Assembly: GCF_900110895.1 (NCBI RefSeq)
Contig: NZ_FOIQ01000001.1
Coordinates: forward strand, 650,472 to 714,471
Length of the DNA stretch: 64,000 nt
Reading direction: 5' to 3'
From: Prevotella aff. ruminicola Tc2-24
Lineage (GTDB): Bacteria > Bacteroidota > Bacteroidia > Bacteroidales > Bacteroidaceae
Shown here piece after piece: positions 44,068 through 53,482 of this stretch (position 1 is its first letter; each line of letters starts with the position of its first letter). The position numbers were made by a program, and so were the translations under genes. Under the pieces are notes generated by a model. It saw nothing but the letters and a program-made list of their open reading frames with translations, made no database searches and was not told the origin of the DNA.

Positions 44068-45210
44068 ATGGATTTTTGGCAACTACTATACATCATCGAC
44101 GGAATTCTGTTTATCGCAACAGCTGGCACAGTACTCTATCTGGGCATCTTCTCGATTGCATCGTTATTCAATCGAACAAGCGTGCTCCAGAAAGCCAAGA
44201 AGCAGAAGCGCATCGTGGTACTCATCCCTGCCTACAAGCAAGATGCAGTCATTGAGCATACGGTCATCTCCATCCTGGGACAGGCCTACCCCCAGCGCAT
44301 GTTCGATGTCACGGTGATCTCCGACCATCAGGACGAGATGACCAACATGCGTCTGGCACAATATCCCATCACACTGCTGACACCCAACTTCGAAGAGAGC
44401 ACGAAGGCCAAATCCCTGCAATACGCCATCCTGAACCTGCCAGAGTTCAAGATCTACGACATCGCACTCGTACTGGATGCCGACAATATCGTGGAACAGG
44501 ATTTCCTGGAGAATGTCAACAATGCTTTTGACGTAGCAGCTACTAAAGCTATTCAACTGCATCGTATATCCAGGAACAGAGACACGGCTGCCGCTCGAAT
44601 GGATGCCATCTTTGAAGAGATTAACAACGCCATCTTCCGTAAAGGACATATCAACCTCGGACTGTCATCCGCCATAGCGGGTTCTGGCACAGCCTACGAC
44701 TTCACATGGTTCAAGACCAATGTCATGCGAACGAAGACCTCTGGCGAGGATAAGGAACTTGAGGCGCTGCTGCTGCGTCAGGAGATCTTCATCGACTATT
44801 TCGACCATATCTACGTCTATGGCGAGAAGAAACGGAGCACGGCTAAACTCAACGAACAGCGCGGACGCTGGGCCTCACAACAGCTCCATAATTTCATCCG
44901 TAACATCCGCTTCCTGCCAGGCGCGATCTTCAGGAAGCAATATGACCTCGCGGACAAGATCATACAATGGATGCTCGTTCCGAGAACAACGCTGATGGGC
45001 ATCATCATGGTGATGAGCATCGTCCTGCCGTTTATCTACGTCACACTCGTCATCAAATGGTGGATACTAGGTGCACTGGCTCTGTTCTTCTTCGCGCTAG
45101 CCACCCCCGACTATCTGGTTGATGAGATGTGGGACAAGACCTTCCTTCGCTCGCCATTCGTGAGTCTATGGGGATTAATTAATGTCAGACTGTTAGGAAA
45201 GCGTAAATGA
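44068..45210 (+). CDS. Membrane-bound family 2 glycosyltransferase A
   Basis: 380 residues. N-terminal helix (8-31), GT-A domain and two C-terminal helices (about 305-350). Motifs: VVLIPAYKQDAVIEHTV, VISDHQDEM, ITLLTPNFEESTKAKSLQYA, LVLDADNIVEQDFL (metal-binding DAD), SGSGTAYDF region and TSGEDKELEALLL (ED base), KRSTAKLNEQRGRW (QxxRW). The helix arrangement is that of processive synthases of the cellulose/hyaluronan synthase superfamily. Clearly a paralogue of the next gene, with which it overlaps by 4 bases. Confidence 0.85.
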   Translation: MDFWQLLYIIDGILFIATAGTVLYLGIFSIASLFNRTSVLQKAKKQKRIVVLIPAYKQDAVIEHTVISILGQAYPQRMFDVTVISDHQDEMTNMRLAQYPITLLTPNFEESTKAKSLQYAILNLPEFKIYDIALVLDADNIVEQDFLENVNNAFDVAATKAIQLHRISRNRDTAAARMDAIFEEINNAIFRKGHINLGLSSAIAGSGTAYDFTWFKTNVMRTKTSGEDKELEALLLRQEIFIDYFDHIYVYGEKKRSTAKLNEQRGRWASQQLHNFIRNIRFLPGAIFRKQYDLADKIIQWMLVPRTTLMGIIMVMSIVLPFIYVTLVIKWWILGALALFFFALATPDYLVDEMWDKTFLRSPFVSLWGLINVRLLGKRK

Positions 45211-46379
45211 TGTGGACAATCCTACATATCATCGATATCGCCCTCTGGTTGTTGATCTTAGGGTCTGTCGCATATGTGGTATTCTTCACTTTCATCTCCC
45301 TCTTCTACGACAAAGAAGACCAGTTGGCCATCCATGCGGCCTCTCTCAGTGGTCGTATGAACAGATTCCTGATTCTCTTCCCTGCCTATCAGGAAGATGC
45401 GGTCATCACCAACGCCGTCGAGACATTCCTGGAACAGGAATATCCCCAGGACCATTACACGGTGGCTGTCATCTCCGATCACATGCAGCCCGAGACCAAC
45501 GAGGCACTTGGGAAGCTCCCCATCACCTTGCTGACGCCCACCTTCGAGAAAAGCTCCAAGGCGAAAGCCATGCAGTATGCCATCAATGAAGTCAAGGGCG
45601 ACTTCGACCACGTTGTCATCCTCGACGCCGATAATATCGTACGTCCAGACTTTCTCTCCAAGCTGAATGTGCTCTGCACGATCTACGATGCCGTCCAGTG
45701 CCACCGTTGTGCCAAGAACGCTGACAACGATGTGGCTGTGCTCGACGGAGCCAGTGAGGAGATCAACAACACCATCTTCCGCAAAGCCCACAACCGTCTG
45801 GGATTGTCGTCAGCGCTCATCGGCTCAGGCATGTGCTTCAGCTATGATCTGTTTAAACAGAACGTGTTCCAGTTGTCCACGGCTGGCGAAGACCGTGAGA
45901 TGGAAGCCCTACTGCTCCAACAGGATGTCTATATCAAGTATGCCCCCGAGATCCATGTCTACGACGAGAAGGTGAATAGTCAGGACACTTTCCAACGGCA
46001 GCGTATGCGCTGGATGACAGCACAGGTACAGAGTCTGCTCAGCAATCTCCCCAAGCTCCCTCGCGCCATCTTCCATGGCAACATCAACTTCATCGACAAG
46101 ACCATCCAACAGGCCCTGATTCCTCGTTCCATTCTGATCGTTCTCTTGACAGTCATCTCCATACTGGTGACGCTGCTGGTACCCGTCTGGTGCGAGAAAT
46201 GGTGGCTCCTTTTAGGACTGCTTGTCCTTTCCCTGTTCATCGCCCTTCCCTGTCAGTTGCGCCTTCGAACCATCACAAAGGTCTTCACCATCCCTGGACT
46301 GGTATTCAGGATGCTGACGAACATCCTGCACATGGACAGGAAGAGTACTGACTTTATTCATACGGAGCACAATTCATAG
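45207..46379 (+). CDS. Membrane-bound family 2 glycosyltransferase B
   Basis: 390 residues, the same layout as gene A: N-terminal helix (10-32), GT-A domain, two C-terminal helices. Matching motifs: LILFPAYQEDAVITNAV, VISDHMQPE, ITLLTPTFEKSSKAKAMQYA, VILDADNIVRPDFL, STAGEDREMEALLLQ and QRQRMRWMTAQ. It differs from A in the acceptor region (DAVQCHRCAKNADND), so the two enzymes may add different sugars or the same sugar to different acceptors. Starts in ATGA with gene A; the flippase gene follows its stop with no gap. Confidence 0.85.
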   Translation: MMWTILHIIDIALWLLILGSVAYVVFFTFISLFYDKEDQLAIHAASLSGRMNRFLILFPAYQEDAVITNAVETFLEQEYPQDHYTVAVISDHMQPETNEALGKLPITLLTPTFEKSSKAKAMQYAINEVKGDFDHVVILDADNIVRPDFLSKLNVLCTIYDAVQCHRCAKNADNDVAVLDGASEEINNTIFRKAHNRLGLSSALIGSGMCFSYDLFKQNVFQLSTAGEDREMEALLLQQDVYIKYAPEIHVYDEKVNSQDTFQRQRMRWMTAQVQSLLSNLPKLPRAIFHGNINFIDKTIQQALIPRSILIVLLTVISILVTLLVPVWCEKWWLLLGLLVLSLFIALPCQLRLRTITKVFTIPGLVFRMLTNILHMDRKSTDFIHTEHNS

Positions 46380-47930
46380 ATGATGGAAGGGAGTCGTACA
46401 AAACGGACCATTCAGAATAGTCAGATGTCACTGCTGCTATTCCTGATTCAGGTATTGATCGGGTTCTACTCTCGTAAGGTCTTCCTCGACCACCTTGGCG
46501 ACGAGGTGATCGGTCTGAACACCACCCTGGGTAATATCCTGGGATTCCTGAATCTCGCGGAACTGGGCATCGGCATCGCCATGGCGACATCGCTGTATCA
46601 GCCTATCCACGATCAGGACCGTCACACCATCCGTGAGATCCTCGGTGTACAGGGTTTCCTATACAAGCGCATCGCCCTGTTGTTGTGCCTGCTGAGCATC
46701 CCGATCATCATCGCCCTTCCTTTTATCTTCCCCTCCACAGCATGTGGCATCGCCTATGTCTATGTGGCCTACATCGTCTTCCTGAGCGGCTCCATCTTCG
46801 GCTATCTGTGGAACTACCGACAGGTGTTGATACAGGCCGACCAGAAGAACTACAAGCTGATGCCTTGGGTTCATGGTTTGAGGTATGTGAAGATCCTGCT
46901 GCAGATCTTTGTCCTGATCTTCTTCAGTTGGGGTATCTGGGGATGGATTATCATCGAGTTTATTGGCAATGTGGCCACCGTCCTCGCCATCAACTATGTC
47001 ATGCGGAAAGAGTATCCGTGGCTCTATGCCGAGAAGACATCCACGAAGGACCTGATCCATAAGTACCACGGACTGATCGTCAAGACCAAGCAGGTCTTCG
47101 TTCATAAGATCGCTCTGTTCGTCATCGAGCAGACAGCCCCTCTGATCATCTATGCCTTCGTATCCCTCACGATGGTGACCTTCTATGGTAACTACATGAT
47201 ACTCATCGGCTATGTGGTCACCCTCATGAACGTGGTCTTCGAGGGAATGGGAGCCTCTATCGGCAACCTCGTGGCGGAGAAGAACAGAGCACATACGCTC
47301 GATGTCTTCTGGGAACTGTTCACGTCACGCATCTGGATCGCGGGCATCGCCTGCTATGGACTGTACCTCTTTATCGGTCCCTTCATCACCCTGTGGATCG
47401 GCAGCAGATACCTGTTGGGCGAGACCACCCTACTACTGCTCGTGGCAACGATGTTTATCCGCATCACGCGTTCCGTCGTCGACTCTTTCAAGAACGCCTA
47501 TCAGCTATTCGCGGATGTGTGGGCACCCATCGCCGAGGCCGCCATCCATCTGGGAGGCGCCATCCTGTTAGGCTATTTCTGGGGACTGAACGGTATCCTC
47601 CTGGGCGGCATCCTCAGTCAGATTATCATCGTACTGATATGGAAGCCCTACTATACCTTCCGTAAAGGACTGGGAGCATCACCTCTGTCCTACTATCTCC
47701 AGTTCGTTGTCCACTGCGCCGTACTACTTGTCTTCGCCTGTCTCGCCAAGGCATTGTATCAGCACTTCTACGTCTGGCAGGATGGTTCCGACTGGCTCAT
47801 GCTCGTGGTATGGCTGACCGTCTCCCTACTCTTCTTCATCGTCACCACATTCATCACGCTATACATCCTAACGGCAGGCATGCGTATGTTTGCCCGTCGC
47901 ATGATCAGAATCACGACCCACAAACTATGA
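46380..47930 (+). CDS. Polysaccharide repeat-unit flippase (Wzx, MOP superfamily)
   Basis: 516 residues, twelve to fourteen membrane helices, PST/MOP exporter. Typical early segment: SLLLFLIQVLIGFYSRKVFLDHLGDEVIGLNTTLGNILGF is the conserved start in Bacteroidota (quoted here by position, residues 18-57, key residues R33, G43, G46). Carries lipid-linked repeat units across the inner membrane. Two adjacent ATGs (46380, 46383) are possible starts. Its stop overlaps the next GT2 gene by 4 bases (ATGA at 47927-47930). Confidence 0.85.
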   Translation: MMEGSRTKRTIQNSQMSLLLFLIQVLIGFYSRKVFLDHLGDEVIGLNTTLGNILGFLNLAELGIGIAMATSLYQPIHDQDRHTIREILGVQGFLYKRIALLLCLLSIPIIIALPFIFPSTACGIAYVYVAYIVFLSGSIFGYLWNYRQVLIQADQKNYKLMPWVHGLRYVKILLQIFVLIFFSWGIWGWIIIEFIGNVATVLAINYVMRKEYPWLYAEKTSTKDLIHKYHGLIVKTKQVFVHKIALFVIEQTAPLIIYAFVSLTMVTFYGNYMILIGYVVTLMNVVFEGMGASIGNLVAEKNRAHTLDVFWELFTSRIWIAGIACYGLYLFIGPFITLWIGSRYLLGETTLLLLVATMFIRITRSVVDSFKNAYQLFADVWAPIAEAAIHLGGAILLGYFWGLNGILLGGILSQIIIVLIWKPYYTFRKGLGASPLSYYLQFVVHCAVLLVFACLAKALYQHFYVWQDGSDWLMLVVWLTVSLLFFIVTTFITLYILTAGMRMFARRMIRITTHKL

Positions 47931-48919
47931 AGGTAAGCATCATCATCCCCGTATACAACGTAGAGAACTATCTCGTCAGATGTCTTGATTCCGTGACAGC
48001 CCAGACCTGTCAGGATATCGAGTGTATCCTTGTCGACGACTGCGGCAACGACCACAGTGTGCAGATAGCCGAGGACTACATCCAGACCTATCAGGGTCCT
48101 ATCGTCTTCAAGTTCCTGCACCACACCAAGAACCGCGGACTGGCCGCTGCCAGGAATACGGGCATCGATGCGGCGACAGGCGACTATCTCTTTTTCCTCG
48201 ACAGCGACGATACGATCGTCGACGACTGTATCGAGAGCCTTCTGGCTCTTTTCGGGAAATACCCCGACATCGACTTTGCCCAAGGTAATATCCTGGCCGA
48301 AGATGGTACCATCAGTTCCTACGGTTTCCAGCGTGAGATGCCGGAATACACTGCCGACGCAGCAGTCATCTACAGGATCATGCTCAGCGAGATCACCACT
48401 GTAGCATGGAACCGTCTTATCCGGAGAGACTTCGTACTGACTCACAAGCTCTATTTCCCTGAGGGCTATTTCACAGAGGATATGTACTGGGGCTACTTCA
48501 TCGCCAAGCATGTCAAGGCCGTGTCGTTCACCCACAAGGGCCTATACACCTATTATATTAATGAGGGGAGCATGATGACCTCGCCCAAGAAGAGTACACG
48601 CATGAAATGGTTCACGTCACGCTTGTGGACCAGTGGGGTCTACCTGACCGACATCAGGAAAGGAGGCGCCAACAAGTACCAACGCCAGTATCTGGCCGTC
48701 AACCTTCTCAGTTGTCTGGTGGAACTGGCAAACATCAAGTCCGTCGCCCAATGGCTCAGGTTCTGGAGCAGGGTATGCCGCATGTCACTATCCATCATTC
48801 ACAAGACCACCTGGCACAGGTTCCTGCTCTTCGTCTGTCTGATGCCCCCCGTCTGCTTCCTTGCCAGCAAGGACAAGATCAGATGGCGCATACAACAGCG
48901 TATCATTCCCTTTGTATAA
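47927..48919 (+). CDS. Family 2 glycosyltransferase
   Basis: 330 residues from the ATG at 47927, which overlaps the flippase stop; the longer in-frame start at 47810 lies within the flippase and lacks any homologous sequence. Classical GT2 start MKVSIIIPVYNVENYLVRC, ECILVDDCGNDHS, NRGLAAARNTGIDAATGDY and FLDSDDTIVDDCIE (DxD). A C-terminal region with hydrophobic stretches near residues 300-320 suggests membrane association. Sugar specificity unknown. Confidence 0.88.
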   Translation: MKVSIIIPVYNVENYLVRCLDSVTAQTCQDIECILVDDCGNDHSVQIAEDYIQTYQGPIVFKFLHHTKNRGLAAARNTGIDAATGDYLFFLDSDDTIVDDCIESLLALFGKYPDIDFAQGNILAEDGTISSYGFQREMPEYTADAAVIYRIMLSEITTVAWNRLIRRDFVLTHKLYFPEGYFTEDMYWGYFIAKHVKAVSFTHKGLYTYYINEGSMMTSPKKSTRMKWFTSRLWTSGVYLTDIRKGGANKYQRQYLAVNLLSCLVELANIKSVAQWLRFWSRVCRMSLSIIHKTTWHRFLLFVCLMPPVCFLASKDKIRWRIQQRIIPFV

Positions 48920-48939
48920 CCCCCAAATAGAGACCCACG

Positions 48940-50490
48940 ATGCAGACATCACCGTTTAAGCTATTCGGCCTACTCTTCATACTGGCATTGGGCGTGCTGT
49001 TTATCATCTCTCCCGACTCGTATACACACGACCTGTTCTTCCGCATCGACACCGCCTGGTTCTTCACCTGCGGAAAGGCGTGGATGAACGGGATGATTCC
49101 CTATGTCGACTTCGCCGACAGCAAGGGACCGCTCCTGTGGCTTATCTATGGCATAGGCTATCTGCTCTCGCCCCATAACTACCTCGGTATGTTCTGGCTC
49201 AGTGTCGTGTTATATGCCTTCATCTTCTACTATGTCTACAAGACCGCCTTCATCTTCCTCAAGGACACGAGGCACGCGTTCTTCGTTGTACTCCTGATGA
49301 TCGCCGCTTTCTTCTGTAAGTGGTACCATTATGAGATCAGGGCGGAAGACTGGGCCCATCTCTTCATCGCACTCCTGTTCTACCATCTGTGTCGTTTCCT
49401 GTATACTGACGAGGGGAAGAGCGACAGACATGTCTTCCTCACCTGCTTCCTCTATGGTATCAGCATGGCCGCCACCCTGCTCATCAAGTATAACATCACC
49501 GTCATGCTCGGACTGCTGGCCCTGTATGTCCTCTATGCCCTCATCCGAGAACGGAAGAACATCCTCCTTGCCGTCCTGACTTTTGTCGCGGGACTGTTGC
49601 TTGTCATGGCTCCCTTCTACCTCTATATGCTGAGCGCAGGTAATCTCGATGCCTTCATCCGAGAGTATTTCCTGAACACGATGCAGACCATCGACTCGTT
49701 CAACAACTCATCCATGTATGTCAAGGAGTGGCTCTTCCTCACCTACGATCCCCTATACGTCGTGCTCTTCACGGTCTGTTGTGCAGGTGCGCTGATGATG
49801 GCCCACAGGGTCAGACGATACAAGTACTTCTTCCTGTTGTCCTTCCTCGCCTTCTATGCGATTGCCATCCACCACAGTTCCTCCTACCGCATCCAGTACA
49901 TGTGCATCTGCCTGTTCTTTCCGATATGGCTGTGCATCGGCTCCGTGGGCTATCTTCAAGAGAAGTACGCCGCCTCATCACGCAGAATCCTATGTATGAG
50001 CTCGTCTGTCCTCATCCTGTACACCCTTTTCTCCAACATGTTCACACAAGGGTATGTCAACCAGGACCTGTTCTTCATGAACAACGACGGTCGCCAGTGG
50101 TACTATGAGGCAGCCTATTACATGTCTCAGGTTAAGAAGCCTACCATCATCTACTACACCAGCATGGAGAAAGGCATCGGCACCCCCGTCGACGCCCTAC
50201 CAGGAACACGGTACTGGTCATCCCAGATGGGTGCGACCCAGGAGATGCTCGGCTCACAGTTGGACGGGGTCAGGAAGGGGACAGCCGACTTCATTCTGGT
50301 GTCCGACTTCTCGCAGCCTCTGGCACTGACAGACAGCATCCTCCACACGGCGGGCTATCACCCTGTGCATGAGCATCAGTTCAACAACACGCACCAGGTG
50401 CTCTATTCCAGACATGTCCTTCGCCCACTACCCCATGACTTCAGGGTCAGCAACTGGGATGTGCTGCTGAAGAGAAAGATATTCAATTAA
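48940..50490 (+). CDS. GT39/ArnT-like membrane glycosyltransferase
   Basis: 516 residues with about eleven membrane helices and a C-terminal soluble domain (from residue 380). The first periplasmic loop, DTAWFFTCGKAWMNGMIPYVD then FADSKGPLLW, matches the D/E and D-x-K-x-P-loop of GT-C enzymes such as protein mannosyltransferases and ArnT, which use polyprenyl-phosphate sugars. It may decorate the exopolysaccharide outside the inner membrane. No overlap with neighbours (20 and 10 bases). Confidence 0.7.
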   Translation: MQTSPFKLFGLLFILALGVLFIISPDSYTHDLFFRIDTAWFFTCGKAWMNGMIPYVDFADSKGPLLWLIYGIGYLLSPHNYLGMFWLSVVLYAFIFYYVYKTAFIFLKDTRHAFFVVLLMIAAFFCKWYHYEIRAEDWAHLFIALLFYHLCRFLYTDEGKSDRHVFLTCFLYGISMAATLLIKYNITVMLGLLALYVLYALIRERKNILLAVLTFVAGLLLVMAPFYLYMLSAGNLDAFIREYFLNTMQTIDSFNNSSMYVKEWLFLTYDPLYVVLFTVCCAGALMMAHRVRRYKYFFLLSFLAFYAIAIHHSSSYRIQYMCICLFFPIWLCIGSVGYLQEKYAASSRRILCMSSSVLILYTLFSNMFTQGYVNQDLFFMNNDGRQWYYEAAYYMSQVKKPTIIYYTSMEKGIGTPVDALPGTRYWSSQMGATQEMLGSQLDGVRKGTADFILVSDFSQPLALTDSILHTAGYHPVHEHQFNNTHQVLYSRHVLRPLPHDFRVSNWDVLLKRKIFN

Positions 50491-50500
50491 CAAGTGCCGC

Positions 50501-51499
50501 ATGATCGCATCCATCTTTGGTCTACTGAGAAAGCATGTCGTCATGAACGACTACCACGACATCTCCCGCTACCGTTCGGAGTTGATGGGATGGGCCATCG
50601 TATGGGTGATGATGCTGCATTTCACCTTTATCCAACTGAAGCCGTTGGGCTTCGTTGCCCAGTACGGCATCATAGGTGTCGACATCTTCCTCTTTGTCTC
50701 TGGATATGGTCTCTTCTTTGCACTGGAGAAAAGCACCAGCCTGCGCTCATACTATAAGAGAAGATGGCTGCGTATCTTCCCCGCCTATTACATCATTGGT
50801 GCCTTCTACAGTTTCTTTGTCTTCAACGATGGTATCATCGACTACCTGTTCCGCTACACCACACTGGGGTTCTGGACTGACAGCCTGTATTGCGACTGGT
50901 ATATCCCTTCACTCGTCCTGCTCTATCTCCTGTCACCTTGTCTGAAGGTCCTTTTCGACAAGAAAGGCTGGGCCGTCATCCTCTCGCTGACCGTCATCGC
51001 CATTTACCTTGTCGCCTACCTGCTTGTCGACAGAGAATTGATTTACGAGAAGGAGCCCCATTTCTTCCTGCTTTACAGGATTCCCGCCTTCCTGTTCGGC
51101 ATGACCTGTGCCTACTGGCTGAAGACCAAGGCGCCGATCAGATACTTCTATATCATCATGTTCATCGGCATTCCCTTCTTCCTTGTGCTCTTCCCCCGAC
51201 ATCACGACATATACAACTACAAATACCTCTCCCTTGCCTTCCTGCTGCCAGTCTTTGTCTACGGTCTGATCCTCCTCTGCAGGATCACCAAGCCCTTGAA
51301 CGGCATCATGGCGCGAGTGGGCAATGCCAGTCTGGAGATTTTCCTCATCCAGGGCATCTTCTTCTACGCCATCGTGCACCATCTGGTCGCCATTCCCGCC
51401 CCATGGCACGATGCCATCACCCTTGGGCTCATGCTCCTCTGCACACTGCTTGGCATCATCTCCCACCACCTCATTGACAAGTGCCTCCCCAAGAGGTAG
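50501..51499 (+). CDS. Acyltransferase family 3 membrane protein
   Basis: 332 residues, about ten membrane helices. The acyltransferase-3 start is recognisable: RYRSELMGWAIVWVMMLHF near residue 24-42 (conserved R and H), GVDIFLFVSGYGLFFAL, and RRWLRIFPAYYIIG. These enzymes put acetyl or similar groups on polysaccharides. Last gene of the exopolysaccharide operon; a second ATG at 50543 (MNDYHDIS) is an alternative start. Beyond it, 51500-51570 holds only a T-rich stretch with a weak ACAAT/ATTGT pair. Confidence 0.82.
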   Translation: MIASIFGLLRKHVVMNDYHDISRYRSELMGWAIVWVMMLHFTFIQLKPLGFVAQYGIIGVDIFLFVSGYGLFFALEKSTSLRSYYKRRWLRIFPAYYIIGAFYSFFVFNDGIIDYLFRYTTLGFWTDSLYCDWYIPSLVLLYLLSPCLKVLFDKKGWAVILSLTVIAIYLVAYLLVDRELIYEKEPHFFLLYRIPAFLFGMTCAYWLKTKAPIRYFYIIMFIGIPFFLVLFPRHHDIYNYKYLSLAFLLPVFVYGLILLCRITKPLNGIMARVGNASLEIFLIQGIFFYAIVHHLVAIPAPWHDAITLGLMLLCTLLGIISHHLIDKCLPKR

Positions 51500-51570
51500 A
51501 CAAGACAATTATTGTTTTTTGCGTTTCTCAATTTATCTGTCGGCTCATATCATCGTATCAATCCTGTGGT

Positions 51571-51611
51571 ATGTCCAGAAGTTAGACAAGGAGTGTCTAA
51601 TTTCTGGACAT
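51571..51611. repeat. 18-bp inverted repeat (long hairpin) before the carboxylesterase gene
   Basis: ATGTCCAGAAGTTAGACA pairs with TGTCTAATTTCTGGACAT over 18 positions (one G-T) with loop AGGAG. No U-run follows, so it is not an ordinary terminator. No TAnnTTTG box is visible between it and the gene at 51755. Could be a regulator site, an mRNA processing hairpin or a small mobile-element remnant. Confidence 0.7.
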
Positions 51612-51754
51612 GGCGTTGGTTCGTCGATTTAACAGCATATTGATTATCAGTACGTTACACTTCTGGTACGGCGTTTGATGGATTCGTCGTGATATTCTGC
51701 CTATGACGTTAAGCAGAGAGAAGTATAAACGATATTATTAAAATGATAAGCAAC

Positions 51755-53296
51755 ATGAACAAGAAACAATTCATTGCTATTTGCGGACTGTTGGGTGCGA
51801 TGACCGTTCAAGCCCAGCCGCTACTGAAGACCCATGTGGAGACAGGTGATCTGGAGGGTGTACTCGAAGGTACGGACCTCGCTGTTTACAAAGCCATTCC
51901 TTTCGCTGCGCCTCCTGTGGGCGATCTGCGCTGGAAGGCACCACAGCCCGCCAAGCCCTGGAAGGGCGTGCTGAAGGCTGAGGAGTGTGCCAAGTGGCCC
52001 CCACAGCCTGAACGTGGCGACGTGAGTTACGACATGATGAGCGAGGACTGCCTCTACCTCAGTGTCGTCACTCCCGCCAAGACGGTCGACGAGGCCCTGC
52101 CCGTGATGGTGTATATCCATGGCGGGGGCTTCATGACTGAGCACTATAGTGCTACTCTGTGGCAGAACCTGGCCCGTCGTGGTGTCATCACCGTATCCAT
52201 TGCGTATCGTGTCGGCGCCCTTGGCTTCCTCGCTCATCCTGAGCTCTCGAAGGAGTCGCCCGACGGTCATTCTGGCAACTACGGCATTCTCGACCAGATC
52301 TACGCGCTGCAGTGGATACAGCGTAACATCAAGAACTTCGGCGGCGATCCTTCAAAAGTGACGATCTTTGGTGAGTCGTCGGGTGGCATGAGCTGTAACA
52401 TCCTCTGTGCCTCCCCCCTCGCCAAGGGCCTCTTCCGCGCCTGTATCAGTCACAGCGGCGCTTTCTTCACGCCCATGCACCCCCTCACCCAGAGAGATGC
52501 CGAGACATGGGGCGTGAAATACCAGGAGCGGTTGGGCAAGAAGTCTGTCGAGGAGTTGCGCCAGATGGATAGTCGTTCGCTCACAGGCGAAGGCGTCTAC
52601 CCTCCCTGCACTCCCGTCTTCGACGGCTATGTGCTCAATGCCGAGCTTTTCGACCTCTATGAGCGTGGCGAGTATAACGATGTGCCTGTGATCGTCATGT
52701 ACAACAACGACGAGGGGGGCGCAGGAATTGAAAGTGTGACGCTCGACGAGTATCAGGAGGAGCTCAGAGACTATCCCGAACAGTTTGTCGACAGTATGTT
52801 CATCTGCTATCCTGCCGAGAACGAAGAGCAGGCGCTCTTCGCCATCCGCGACATGGTTCGCGACCTGAACTATGCCGCCGACATTGACAGCTGGGCCAAG
52901 ATGCAGACCAAGACAGGCAAGAGTCCCGTCTATTATGCCTACTTCGCCCAGAAGTCGGAGCGTACCATCTTGGGCCGTGGCAACCTGCGCGGCGCCGCCC
53001 ATGCCGACGACTGTCTCTATGTGGGTGGCGCTTTCGACGATGAGCCCGAGAAGTACCCTCACGAATATGCTGTCTCTGAGATGATACAGCAGTACTGGAC
53101 GAACTTCGCGAAGCACATGAACCCCAACGGCAAAGGACTGCCATACTGGCCCGCCTTCAGCCTCGATCCCAAAGAGGAGTGCGTGATGCAGTTCAGGAAC
53201 GGCGCCACCCTCATCGCCAACCCCAATCAGGAGTCGGTCGGACTCATGGAGCGCCTTTTCGACTGGACACGCTCCCAGCGAACGATCAAGCCTTAA
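51755..53296 (+). CDS. Type B carboxylesterase, exported
   Basis: 513 residues from the ATG at 51755 (MNKKQFIAICGLLGAMTVQAQ signal peptide; an ATG four codons earlier is less likely). Alpha/beta-hydrolase of the carboxylesterase B family: oxyanion hole YIHGGGFM, nucleophile elbow FGESSGG (Ser about residue 208), acid in the YNNDEGGAGIE region, and His in LRGAAHADDCLYV. Periplasmic or secreted; it may remove acyl groups from plant polysaccharides, but the substrate is not evident. Terminated by the hairpin at 53344. Confidence 0.88.
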   Translation: MNKKQFIAICGLLGAMTVQAQPLLKTHVETGDLEGVLEGTDLAVYKAIPFAAPPVGDLRWKAPQPAKPWKGVLKAEECAKWPPQPERGDVSYDMMSEDCLYLSVVTPAKTVDEALPVMVYIHGGGFMTEHYSATLWQNLARRGVITVSIAYRVGALGFLAHPELSKESPDGHSGNYGILDQIYALQWIQRNIKNFGGDPSKVTIFGESSGGMSCNILCASPLAKGLFRACISHSGAFFTPMHPLTQRDAETWGVKYQERLGKKSVEELRQMDSRSLTGEGVYPPCTPVFDGYVLNAELFDLYERGEYNDVPVIVMYNNDEGGAGIESVTLDEYQEELRDYPEQFVDSMFICYPAENEEQALFAIRDMVRDLNYAADIDSWAKMQTKTGKSPVYYAYFAQKSERTILGRGNLRGAAHADDCLYVGGAFDDEPEKYPHEYAVSEMIQQYWTNFAKHMNPNGKGLPYWPAFSLDPKEECVMQFRNGATLIANPNQESVGLMERLFDWTRSQRTIKP

Positions 53297-53343
53297 ATTA
53301 TCCTTTTCAGTGGCAGTGATGCCGTCATTCTTTACTAAGTTCT

Positions 53344-53365
53344 GGGGGCGCCAACAAGCGCCCCC
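53344..53365 (+). terminator. Terminator after the carboxylesterase
   Basis: GGGGGCGC (53344-53351) pairs with GCGCCCCC (53358-53365), 6-base loop, followed by TTTATATT. Confidence 0.8.
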
Positions 53366-53482
53366 TTTATATTATGCCCCCACAAGTTCCCCCCAAGTAT
53401 TCCGCATACAGATATTACAATATCCTGCAGATTCGTATCGGCGGGCAAACCCTTGGATCTGTAAAGCGAAGGATTTTTGTCT

